From the NCBI GenBank assembly GCA_030824835.1, contig JAPJRA010000037.1, positions 1-14,185 on the forward strand: DNA of 14,185 bases, in the 5' to 3' direction. How positions within the stretch are numbered: the stretch's first letter is position 1; every line of letters starts with the position of its first letter. The position numbers and the translations under genes are program-made. A model generated the notes under the pieces. It was not told the origin of the DNA. It made no database searches and saw nothing but the letters and a program-made list of their open reading frames with translations. Origin of the DNA: Geminicoccaceae bacterium. Lineage in GTDB: Bacteria; Pseudomonadota; Alphaproteobacteria; Geminicoccales; Geminicoccaceae. Positions 1 through 7,052 of this stretch are shown one piece after another.

Positions 1-21
1 CAGCAGCGTAGGGGCGATCGA

Positions 22-1530
22 TCAAGTTGCCGAATGAACCCGAGCACGACCCGCCAGGAGCCGCCTGACGGCTACCACCGAGACCCAGATCCAGACCAAG
101 AGGTTGGCGCATCCCAGCACGCCGGCGACGGGCCGCTGGAAGAACCCGAGCAGATCGCCGTTGGCCTTGATCATCGAGGTCAGGAAATTGGCCTCGATCA
201 TGCCGCCGAGCACGAGGCCGAGGATCGCCGGCGCCACCGGAAACCCGTTCTCCTCCATGATGTAGCCCAGCACCCCCATGACCAGCATGATGCCGATCCC
301 GAACACGCTGTTGTTGATGGCGAACGAACCCACCACGCAGAAGATCAGGATCAGCGGCATCAGGACTTCGCGCGGCACCGCTAGGATGAGGCGGAACAGG
401 CGGATCGCGCCGTAGCCGAGCGGGAGCAGCATGATGTTAGCGACGATGAAGGTGATGAAGATCGCATAGAGCAGCTCGGGCCGCTCCAGCATGATCATCG
501 GGCCGGGATTCATCCCCTTCATGTAGAGGACGCCGATGACGATGGCGGTGATGGAATCGCCGGGGATGCCGAAAACAAGGGCCGGAATCCAGGCACCGCC
601 GAGGCTGGCATTATTGGCGGTGCTGGCGGCGGCGACACCTTCGATGTGGCCCGTACCGAACTTTTCGGGCTCCTTCGACAGCCGCTTGGACAACGCGTAC
701 GTGATCCAGGCGGCGATGTCGGCTCCCGCTCCGGGCAGCGCCCCGATGCCGGTACCGACCACGGCACTGCGCAGCGTCCCCTGCCAATAGTGGCGGACGA
801 GCTGCAGCTGGCCGCGAAACACGTTGCCCACCTGGGGGACGGCCGCCGTCTCAAGGCTGCGCGAGCTGGTCACCCAACGCAGGATCTCGCTGATCGCAAA
901 CATGCCGATCATGGTCGGGATCAGGCTGATCCCCGCCAACAGCTCGACATTGCCGAAGGTGAAGCGTGGATGGCCGGCCGTGGGATCGATGCCGACCGTT
1001 GCCAGGAACAGGCCGAGTAGAACCGACACGATGCCCTTGATCGGGCGCCCCGTCGAGATGAAGACCGCGCAGGACAGGCCCAGCAGTGCCAGCCAAAAGT
1101 ACTCGAATGAGCTGAAGTTGAGTGCGACCTCGGCGATCCACGGCGCGGCGATCGCGAGCACGATCGAGCCGAAAATGCCACCAATCACCGAGAAGACGAG
1201 GCCGGCGCCGAGCACCGTCGCCGCCTCACCGCGTAGGGTCATCCGATGCGCATCCTCGACATAGGCTGCCGAGGCGGGTGTACCTGGGATACGCACGAGC
1301 GCACCCGGAATGTCGCCGGCGAAGATCGCCATGGCTGTGGCGGTGACGATGGCCGCGATCGCCGGTTCCGGCGACATGAAGAAGGTGACCGGCACCAATA
1401 GGGCCGTGGCCATGGTGGCGGTCAGGCCGGGCATGGCACCGACGAACAGCCCGAAGACGCCGGCAAGCATCATCACCAGGAGGTTCTGAGGATCGAAGAC
1501 GATCTGCAGCGACGCGGCCAGCGTGTTCAC
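22..1530 (-). CDS. tctA: Tripartite tricarboxylate transporter large permease subunit (TctA family)
   Basis: This 502-residue inner-membrane protein is the large, pore-forming subunit of a tripartite tricarboxylate transporter, a secondary carrier that takes up carboxylates delivered by a periplasmic binding protein. It is almost entirely hydrophobic helices, and its length is usual for the family. Two related glycine/proline motifs mark the TctA fold: GDIPGALVRIPGTPASAA at residues 72-89 and GIPGDS at about 321-326. GALPGAGADIAAW lies at 263-275. The start is GTG, and it overlaps the tctB stop as GTGA, so translation is probably coupled to tctB. The family assignment is secure. The substrate could be citrate, another di- or tricarboxylate, or an aromatic acid, and cannot be read from the sequence. 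No terminator is visible in the 21 bases left after the stop. Confidence 0.95.
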   Translation of the reverse strand: MNTLAASLQIVFDPQNLLVMMLAGVFGLFVGAMPGLTATMATALLVPVTFFMSPEPAIAAIVTATAMAIFAGDIPGALVRIPGTPASAAYVEDAHRMTLRGEAATVLGAGLVFSVIGGIFGSIVLAIAAPWIAEVALNFSSFEYFWLALLGLSCAVFISTGRPIKGIVSVLLGLFLATVGIDPTAGHPRFTFGNVELLAGISLIPTMIGMFAISEILRWVTSSRSLETAAVPQVGNVFRGQLQLVRHYWQGTLRSAVVGTGIGALPGAGADIAAWITYALSKRLSKEPEKFGTGHIEGVAAASTANNASLGGAWIPALVFGIPGDSITAIVIGVLYMKGMNPGPMIMLERPELLYAIFITFIVANIMLLPLGYGAIRLFRLILAVPREVLMPLILIFCVVGSFAINNSVFGIGIMLVMGVLGYIMEENGFPVAPAILGLVLGGMIEANFLTSMIKANGDLLGFFQRPVAGVLGCANLLVWIWVSVVAVRRLLAGRARVHSAT

Positions 1531-2003
1531 CAGACGATCCCGGTCAGCGGACCCAGCGGCAGCGGCACCAGCAGCACGCGGCGGAAGATCCAGTCGATGA
1601 TGAGACAGGTGACCAGCGCGCCCACGAACGAGCTGACCACGCGCCCGCCGCGAAAGCGCGAAATCAGGCTACCGGTGAGCAAGGTCGCAGCGATCAGGAA
1701 GCCGACGTGATCCCAGACCACAATGAGCACGACGAGCCCACCGATGACCAGCCCAACGTCGACCAGGTGGCCGCCACTCCTCGCCCACTCACCGAGCGAG
1801 ACCGCACCCTGGAATTCCGGGCTCCGCAACCCGGTCCAGATCAGCACGCTGCCGCAGATGACGAACCCCGCAGCGATCAGGTCGGGAAAGAGCGCCGGGC
1901 CGAAATCCTGGCCCGGCATGCCGGGAAAGCCGCGCGCGACCATGAAGATGGCAGCTGCGGCGAGCAGCAGGGCCACCCCGAAGACGGCATCGTTGAACCG
2001 CAT
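1527..2003 (-). CDS. tctB: Tripartite tricarboxylate transporter small subunit (TctB family)
   Basis: This 158-residue membrane protein is the small subunit that accompanies TctA in tripartite tricarboxylate transporters. Hydrophobic segments run at about residues 6-24, 41-59, 82-97, 99-114 and 124-146. The first loop carries the family-typical stretch FPGMPGQDFGPALFP (26-40), followed by the second helix. Sequence conservation in TctB is low in general, so the call rests on length, topology, this loop and the position between tctC and tctA. It starts at ATG 16 bases after the tctC stop, with no strong Shine-Dalgarno sequence. Its stop overlaps the tctA GTG start by 4 bases. Confidence 0.9.
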   Translation of the reverse strand: MRFNDAVFGVALLLAAAAIFMVARGFPGMPGQDFGPALFPDLIAAGFVICGSVLIWTGLRSPEFQGAVSLGEWARSGGHLVDVGLVIGGLVVLIVVWDHVGFLIAATLLTGSLISRFRGGRVVSSFVGALVTCLIIDWIFRRVLLVPLPLGPLTGIVW

Positions 2004-2019
2004 GGGACAGGCGGCCGGG

Positions 2020-2991
2020 TCAGCTAGCCAAGCCCAGACTTTTCATCACCGCACCGAGACTGGCGTCACGGTCGGCCATGAAGGTCTCGAACTTGGCTGG
2101 ATCGGCATAGACCGTGCCGAAGCCGCGGCTGCCCATGAAATCCTTGAACTCCTGGCTCTCATAGGCCTTGGCCAGGGCCGGCACGAGCACGCCCGTCACG
2201 TCCGCCGGCAGGTCCTTCGGGCCAGCAAACCCGCGCCAGGCGCCGAGCGTCCAATCCAGACCCGCCGCCTCCTTAAGGGTCGGCACGCCCGGGAAGGCGG
2301 GGTTGCGCTCCTTGGACATCACCGCCAGGCTGCGCACCTTACCGGCATCGATCAGCGACTTCGCCTCCGGCGTCGAGCAGGTGACCATCTGAACCCCACC
2401 CGCCACCAGATCCTGCAGACCGGGCGCGGCACCCTGGCTCGGCACCCACTGGACCTGGTCGGGCGCGATGCCGGCGTCCTGGAGCATCCCGGCCAGCGCC
2501 AGATGCCAGATTCCACCCTGCCCGGTGCCCGATGCCTTCAGCTCACCCTTGGCCGAACCGCGGACGACATCCAGGAGGCCCTTGGCCGAATCCTGTGACG
2601 CATCGGCGGCGACCTGGAGGCCGGCCGCATCCTCGTTCATCAGCGCCAGCGGGGTGTAGGACTTGTAGTCGAGCTCGGTCAGGCCCTGCCAATGCATCAT
2701 CCCGATCTCGACCGTGATGATGCCCAGCGTGTACCCGTCCGGAGCCGCGGTGGCGATTGCCGAGTGCCCCACCACGCCGGAGCCGCCGGTGCGGTTGACC
2801 ACGTTGACCGGTACACCGAGCTCGCGCTCCAGGATGCTCGCGACGATGCGTGCCGTGGCATCGGTCCCGCCACCGGCGCCCCATGGGCAGATCAGCGTGA
2901 TCGGCCGGTCTGGGTAACCGGCCGCCTTGGCGCGTGAACCGAACGCGAGTGTGGCTGCCGCCGTTGTGGCCAACATGGTGCGTCGCTGCAT
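2020..2991 (-). CDS. tctC: Bug-type periplasmic solute-binding protein of a tripartite tricarboxylate transporter (TctC family)
   Basis: This 323-residue exported binding protein captures a carboxylate in the periplasm and hands it to TctAB. I chose the ATG at 2991 because GGGAGG sits 5 bases upstream and because the signal peptide then begins correctly. A longer frame back to 3042 adds 17 residues with no signal character. The N-terminus (MQRRTMLATTAAATLAFGSRAKA) has a twin arginine followed by a hydrophobic run and an AKA cleavage site near residue 23, so Tat export is possible, though Sec export is not excluded. The mature protein opens with YPDRPITLICPWGAGGGTDA (26-45) and has GTGQGG at 155-160, the two ligand-contacting loops of Bug proteins. 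It is the first gene of tctCBA. The ligand is unknown. Confidence 0.94.
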   Translation of the reverse strand: MQRRTMLATTAAATLAFGSRAKAAGYPDRPITLICPWGAGGGTDATARIVASILERELGVPVNVVNRTGGSGVVGHSAIATAAPDGYTLGIITVEIGMMHWQGLTELDYKSYTPLALMNEDAAGLQVAADASQDSAKGLLDVVRGSAKGELKASGTGQGGIWHLALAGMLQDAGIAPDQVQWVPSQGAAPGLQDLVAGGVQMVTCSTPEAKSLIDAGKVRSLAVMSKERNPAFPGVPTLKEAAGLDWTLGAWRGFAGPKDLPADVTGVLVPALAKAYESQEFKDFMGSRGFGTVYADPAKFETFMADRDASLGAVMKSLGLAS

Positions 2992-3056
2992 CGCTGCCTC
3001 CCTGAGTGTCGGCCCGGTCGGCAGACTTTGCCGCCACGGCACTTTTCATTACGGGA

Positions 3057-3085
3057 TGTTTAACAACGCCGACCACCATTGTCAC
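3057..3085 (-). promoter_or_regulatory. Possible promoter for tctCBA
   Basis: Reading the minus strand, GTGACA (5 of 6 matches to the -35 consensus) is followed after 17 bases by TAAACA (3 of 6 matches to the -10 consensus). It lies about 65 bases before the tctC start, in the 178-base gap after the lactonase gene. This is a weak visual match only, and the -10 box is poor. Confidence 0.22.
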
Positions 3086-3169
3086 CACCTGTGGATGCAA
3101 CGGCTGGAAATGGCGCAGCCGCTGCGTTCCTTGTCACCGGGATGGCGATAGCGCGATGGGTGTGCCGGG

Positions 3170-4435
3170 TTAGAGTGCGGCCACTCCCTGCGGTCGGCTG
3201 TCGAGTGGCACCGGCAATGCCACTGGCGACGCGGCAACCTCGCTCAGCGTGCCATTGCCCAGCACCCGCACCACATGGAGACCGTTGGCCGTGCCGGGCT
3301 GGGTGGCGGTGGCCCGCTGCCCGACGACGTAGAGAAACTGCTCGCTGGCATCGAGCTCGATCTGGAAGATGAACCCAGTGGCGTCGAGCTGCAGGGTCTG
3401 GATTTCGACCGGTGCCGCCGGCCGGCTGCTATCGAAGACCGAGATCGCCGCCGTGGCAGTGTCGGCCACGTAGATGCGCGTGCCGGCGCGGTTGACCCGA
3501 ACCCAGCACGGTGCACCGCCCGCCGTGGGCACTCTGCGCACGAAGCTGAGCTTACCGGCAGGGCTCCAGCGGAAGACGCCGAGCTGGTTCGCGGCGGTGA
3601 GGCCGGCATAGAGATAAGGTAACTTCGGATGTGCCCAAAGACCCAACGGAGCCGGCCCCTGCGGTGCGGTCGAGCGAGCCGGTGGTGGCACGGGCGGCGT
3701 GGCCAGCAGGCGTAGGAAGCCGGAAGCCGAAAGCCGCATCACGTCGAAGACTCCCGCCTGCGGGAACTCCGAGCTGAAGACGAAGCCACCAGTATTGGTC
3801 GTCAGCGGTTGGGTGGGGGACGTACCCTCCGGTAGCCGCACCTGCGAGCCCGGGACGGCGATGAGTCCTCCGTCGGCCTCGATCCGCAGGACGTTGTACC
3901 CCGGCCGATCCGCCGTGTCCGGCTGGGCCGGATCACCGTCCTTGTTCACGACGACCAAGAAGTCGCCTCGAATGCCAACGCCTACCGGGTTGATGCCACC
4001 CGAGCTGAATGGCGAGCCTTTGACGGCCCGCAATGCACCATCGCCCAGAATGTGAAACACGGCGATCGTGTTGGAGCCGGAGTTGACCGCGAACAATAGG
4101 CGACGCTGGCGGTCGATCGCCACGTTCTGGTCGGAATCGAACGGCCCGAGCTTGAACGAGGCGTCGAAGAAGCCGGTGCCACCGGTCAGGAACGGCGAGT
4201 TGGCCAGCGGCGTCAGCCGACCGGCGCCGTCACGCCGGTACGCCAGAATACTGTTCCTGCCAGCGGTAGGATCATTGGACTCGACATAGACGACATTTTT
4301 CGGCAGCGGCGTTGGCTTGCCTGTGCTGTCTGGTACTTGCGCCAGTGTCGGCAAGGCCGCGGCACAGCCGATCACCGCCGCCAGCGCGGCAAGCCGTAGG
4401 TTCGTCGTGCCTAAGTGCGGAAAAGCTCGTCGCAT
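3170..4435 (-). CDS. Exported lactonase-family beta-propeller protein
   Basis: This 421-residue protein resembles the seven-bladed beta-propeller lactonase family (6-phosphogluconolactonase-like, PF10282). Members of that family hydrolyse lactones or have no proven activity. Repeated blade motifs are visible, such as NVVYVESND near 47-55, RLLFAVNSGSNTIAVF, YLYAGLTAANQLGVFRW, GTRIYVADTATAAISVFD and QFLYVVGQRA. I chose the ATG at 4435 because AGGAA lies 8 bases upstream and a signal peptide (MRRAFPHLGT, then a hydrophobic run to about residue 33) begins there. The 58-residue upstream extension looks non-coding. VIGC at 21-24 also fits a lipobox, so it may be a lipoprotein rather than a soluble periplasmic protein. 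Export argues against a role in the cytosolic pentose phosphate pathway. It lies 133 bases after the AraC gene on the same strand. Confidence 0.85.
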   Translation of the reverse strand: MRRAFPHLGTTNLRLAALAAVIGCAAALPTLAQVPDSTGKPTPLPKNVVYVESNDPTAGRNSILAYRRDGAGRLTPLANSPFLTGGTGFFDASFKLGPFDSDQNVAIDRQRRLLFAVNSGSNTIAVFHILGDGALRAVKGSPFSSGGINPVGVGIRGDFLVVVNKDGDPAQPDTADRPGYNVLRIEADGGLIAVPGSQVRLPEGTSPTQPLTTNTGGFVFSSEFPQAGVFDVMRLSASGFLRLLATPPVPPPARSTAPQGPAPLGLWAHPKLPYLYAGLTAANQLGVFRWSPAGKLSFVRRVPTAGGAPCWVRVNRAGTRIYVADTATAAISVFDSSRPAAPVEIQTLQLDATGFIFQIELDASEQFLYVVGQRATATQPGTANGLHVVRVLGNGTLSEVAASPVALPVPLDSRPQGVAAL

Positions 4436-4502
4436 GGTGTCAATTCCTGCCGAGGGGAAGACCTCTCGGGCCAGCGCCGCCGGCCCGTTCACCCCGATCT
4501 TA

Positions 4503-4526
4503 GAAATCCCGTTAGAATCGGATTTC
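4503..4526 (-). promoter_or_regulatory. Inverted repeat between the AraC gene and the lactonase gene
   Basis: GAAATCC at 4503-4509 and GGATTTC at 4520-4526 form perfect 7-base arms around a 10-base spacer, about 70 bases before the lactonase start. There is no T-run after it, so a factor-independent terminator is unlikely. It could be an operator or a leader stem-loop, possibly a site for the AraC regulator encoded upstream. Function is inferred from position only. Confidence 0.35.
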
Positions 4527-4568
4527 CCAATGCTGCGGCGGCTTGCTTGATCCTGCGGCGTTGACGGT

Positions 4569-5480
4569 TTATCCGCCAGCCGGCCGGCCGCAGGCAGCGC
4601 GATAGGCACCTGGCGTGACGCCGACCACGCGCTTGAACAGCGTGGTCAGGTGGGCCTGATTGGCAAAGCCTGCAGCAAGGGCAACCTCCGCCAGCGGCAT
4701 GCGGTTCGTCTCCAGGAGCTGCCGAGCGCGATGGGCGCGTTGGCGCAGGACATACTGATAGGGGGCACAGGCAAACGTCGCGCGAAAGCTGTGGCTGAAA
4801 TGGGAGGAGGCAAGGCCAGCCACGCGAGCCAAGTCTGCCAGAGAGATGTCGCGGTCGAGATTGGCGTCGATATAGTCGAGCACCCTCCGCCCGGCGTTAG
4901 GCGACATGCCGCCCGGAACCCGTGCCGAACCTCGACCGACATGATGGCGGGCGAGGAGGACGGCCATCTGCGTCGTGATCGCCTCGGCATAGATCGACCA
5001 GCCGGCTACGCCCTGATCCAACTCGCCAGCAAACTGCTCCGCCAACGCGCCCAATTGCGAATCGTGGATACCGAGGCGATCAATCACCAACCCTGCATCG
5101 TGGGCGAGCCCCAGCTCATCCTCGGCAACGCGCTGAAGGAGGGCAGGCGGCAGAAAGAAGTACAGTAGGCGGCCGCTGCCCTCAATCTCCCAGGAACTCG
5201 CTTGTAATGCTGGAATGATGGTGATGCTGCCATGCCGGGTGATGGCTCGGCTCAGTTTGCCGCCTATCCAGCGTCGTGCCTTGGCGACACCAGTGAGGCG
5301 GTACGCAAGCAGATGATCGCGACAGCCCGGCATGGCATCGAGGCGGTAGGATTCGTGGCTAAAGCCCCGCACGGTGACGCCACCTGCGAACTTGATCTCG
5401 GCAAAGGTCGCCGTGGTGCCGTCGAGCGGCTGCTGCCACTCGGTTGGAGATAGTTGCACGTCGGAAGTTGCGCCCGTCAT
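4569..5480 (-). CDS. AraC-family transcriptional regulator
   Basis: This 303-residue DNA-binding regulator has a variable N-terminal sensing half (about 1-190) and a C-terminal AraC domain (about 195-295) with two helix-turn-helix units near 212-233 (DISLADLARVAGLASSHFSH) and 262-283 (PLAEVALAAGFANQAHLTTL). The family signature end GVTPGAYR is at 287-294. I chose the ATG at 5480 because AAGGA precedes it at a sensible distance. A GTG at 5522 would add 14 residues and place a strong dyad (5495-5515) inside the coding region. The next gene downstream on the same strand is the exported lactonase, followed by tctCBA, so these are plausible targets. The effector is unknown. The N-terminal half is too divergent for me to assign a named subfamily. 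Confidence 0.93.
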   Translation of the reverse strand: MTGATSDVQLSPTEWQQPLDGTTATFAEIKFAGGVTVRGFSHESYRLDAMPGCRDHLLAYRLTGVAKARRWIGGKLSRAITRHGSITIIPALQASSWEIEGSGRLLYFFLPPALLQRVAEDELGLAHDAGLVIDRLGIHDSQLGALAEQFAGELDQGVAGWSIYAEAITTQMAVLLARHHVGRGSARVPGGMSPNAGRRVLDYIDANLDRDISLADLARVAGLASSHFSHSFRATFACAPYQYVLRQRAHRARQLLETNRMPLAEVALAAGFANQAHLTTLFKRVVGVTPGAYRAACGRPAGG

Positions 5481-5494
5481 CGGCCGGTGTCCTT

Positions 5495-5515
5495 GTTTGG
5501 GATCCTGTCCCAAAC
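5495..5515. promoter_or_regulatory. 21-bp dyad (GTTTGGGA-N5-TCCCAAAC) just upstream of the AraC gene
   Basis: Two perfect 8-base arms, 5495-5502 and 5508-5515, flank the spacer TCCTG. The dyad ends 14 bases before the ATG at 5480, overlapping the expected leader next to the ribosome-binding site. This is where an autoregulatory operator, or a stem-loop affecting translation, would sit. AraC-family proteins more often bind direct half-sites, so another regulator may use it. The repeat is seen directly; the function is inferred. Confidence 0.5.
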
Positions 5516-5598
5516 TCAACACCCGCTACCACTTGGAGAAAGTCACGAGCGGCGCGCGGACAATCACGAAGGGCCGACAAATCGGAACCGCCGTCCTC

Positions 5599-6249
5599 TC
5601 AGAATAGTGAGGCTTGACTTCCAACTTCCGGTGCTTGGCCAATCGATGGTTTAGTGCCCGTGGAATCTTCGGCTACCATCCGCAATTCTGTGACGAAACG
5701 ATGATATTCCGTCGTTCGTGAGCGTTCGTCGGGAAGGCGCAGCAGGTAGGAGGGGTGAATGGTGACTAGAAGCAGCCGATCCGTGGCGTAGCGCTGCAGT
5801 CGCCCCCGTTCCCGGCTGATGACGACCGTCCGGCTCATCAACGAATGGGCGGCCGTGGCGCCGAGCGCCACGATCGTCTGCGGCGCCACGAGCTCGATCT
5901 CGCCCAGCAGCCAGGGCCTGCAGGCGACGACTTCCTTATAGGTCGGCTTCTGGTGGATTCGGCGCTTGCCACGCGGCTCGAACTTGAAGTGCTTGACGGC
6001 GTTGGTGACGTAGACCTGCCGACGGTCGATGCCGGCCTCCGACAACGCACGATCGAACATCTGGCCGGCAGGACCCACAAACGGTCGCCCTTGCCGATCT
6101 TCGCTATCACCCGGCTGCTCACCCACGAACATCAAGGCGGCACCGACGGGCCCCTCGCCGAACACGGTCTGCGTGGCGTCCGCCCAGAGCGGGCATGCAC
6201 GGCAATGAGCGGCCTGCTCGCGCCTTTCGGCCAAGGTTGTAGCATCCAT
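5599..6249 (-). CDS. udgX: UdgX-type uracil-DNA-binding protein (uracil-DNA glycosylase superfamily, Fe-S)
   Basis: This 216-residue cytoplasmic protein belongs to the uracil-DNA glycosylase superfamily, in the UdgX branch. UdgX of Mycobacterium smegmatis binds uracil in DNA and becomes covalently attached through a histidine in a KRRIH loop. Here GEQPGDSED is at residues 43-51, KHFKFEPRGKRRIH at 86-99 (His99 is the presumed nucleophile) and HPS at 165-167. Cys16, Cys19 and Cys110 are candidate iron-sulfur ligands. The position that carries the remaining cysteine in family 4 enzymes is His87 here. The ATG at 6249 is preferred because GGGGAG lies 9 bases upstream. A TTG at 6288 or ATG at 6282 would add 11-13 residues without a ribosome-binding site. 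It lies 118 bases before the AraC gene on the same strand, with no obvious functional tie. Confidence 0.93.
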   Translation of the reverse strand: MDATTLAERREQAAHCRACPLWADATQTVFGEGPVGAALMFVGEQPGDSEDRQGRPFVGPAGQMFDRALSEAGIDRRQVYVTNAVKHFKFEPRGKRRIHQKPTYKEVVACRPWLLGEIELVAPQTIVALGATAAHSLMSRTVVISRERGRLQRYATDRLLLVTIHPSYLLRLPDERSRTTEYHRFVTELRMVAEDSTGTKPSIGQAPEVGSQASLF

Positions 6250-6305
6250 CGCACTAATCTCCCCTTGCCCGCAGTAAGGCATGAACAAGGGGAGAACGTA
6301 GCCCT

Positions 6306-6334
6306 GGCCGACCGGTTCCGCCGGCGGTCAGGCC
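6306..6334 (-). terminator. GC-rich stem-loop at the 3' end of the DUF1269 gene
   Basis: GGCCGACCG (6306-6314) pairs with CGGTC (6325-6329) and GGCC (6331-6334), leaving one bulged base and a 10-base loop. On the minus strand it overlaps the DUF1269 stop codon. No T-run follows, so it is not a classic intrinsic terminator. It may stabilise the 3' end of the transcript or be chance in GC-rich DNA. Confidence 0.3.
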
Positions 6335-6855
6335 GCGGCGCTGGCCAAGCTGATCGCCTTATTCAGCGCCTCTTCCTGCTCATTGGTCAACGAGGTCTGC
6401 AGCACATGGCCATGGAACCCTTCGGCGCGCAGCCGCTCCAGCACCTTGTCGGCGGTGACCTTGCGGATCAGCAGAAACAGGGCGGAGCTGTTGGGCTTGA
6501 TCTTAGCGCCGAGGTCCTTGATGAAATTGTCGTCGATGCCGTAGTCGGACAGGCTCCCGGCCAGCGCACCGGTGGCAGCCCCGACGCCGGCGCCGATCAC
6601 CATGCCGGCCAGCGGGTTGAGGAACAGGAGACCGACGAGGGCACCCCAAAGGGCCCCCGACGACCCACCGCTGAGAGCGCCGACCTTGGTTAGCGGCAGC
6701 ATCTGCTTGAGCTGGGGCTCGCCTTCCAGCGGGCGGATCACCACGCAGGCGTCCTCGAGCTGGATGAGCTGCTCCTTGCTCATCGCGGTCAGCGCGTGCA
6801 GGACCTTGTCGGCGGTATCGGGCTCGTCAAAGGCAACGCAAATCAGATCGGCCAT
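6328..6855 (-). CDS. DUF1269-family glycine-zipper membrane protein
   Basis: This 175-residue protein has the layout of DUF1269 proteins, which are widespread and of unknown function. A soluble N-terminal alpha/beta part (1-50, MADLICVAFDEPDTADKVL) precedes a glycine- and alanine-rich hydrophobic centre (about 58-101: GALSGGSSGALWGALVGLLF, then a second run ending GAATGALAGSL). Next comes a YGIDDNFIKDLGAKI stretch (105-119) and a C-terminal alpha/beta segment with ALFLLIRK. The central run could form two packed membrane helices. I chose the ATG at 6855 because GGGAG lies 7 bases upstream. The same frame stays open to 7098, but that extension lies antisense to the patatin gene start and looks non-coding. 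It is transcribed divergently from the patatin gene. Confidence 0.9.
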   Translation of the reverse strand: MADLICVAFDEPDTADKVLHALTAMSKEQLIQLEDACVVIRPLEGEPQLKQMLPLTKVGALSGGSSGALWGALVGLLFLNPLAGMVIGAGVGAATGALAGSLSDYGIDDNFIKDLGAKIKPNSSALFLLIRKVTADKVLERLRAEGFHGHVLQTSLTNEQEEALNKAISLASAAA

Positions 6856-6881
6856 CACAATGCTCCCATGTGGGCCGCAGA

Positions 6882-6893
6882 CTCGATATCGAG
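6882..6893. promoter_or_regulatory. Perfect 12-bp palindrome in the divergent DUF1269/patatin region
   Basis: CTCGATATCGAG is a perfect 12-base palindrome, 27 bases before the DUF1269 start and about 160 bases before the patatin start. It is also the most AT-rich spot nearby. Its place in a divergent promoter region would suit a regulator binding site, but a 12-base palindrome alone is weak evidence. Confidence 0.3.
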
Positions 6894-7052
6894 CGCTGCG
6901 GCGGTAACGGCGACTGCAACAAGCACGGCACCTATCGGCTGACAACCCTGCGCCGCGAGGTGGACCGGGACGGTCAGGCGTGACATCTTCCGCGTCGTGG
7001 CTGCTAACAGTGCAACATGGCGCGCCAAGATAAACTGCAGGTAAGGTCCAGT

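Noticed and set aside
3114..3126. Small hairpin (CGCAG-CCG-CTGCG type) after the lactonase stop, as a terminator
   Set aside because: Only 5-base arms and no T-run follow, so there is not enough to call it.
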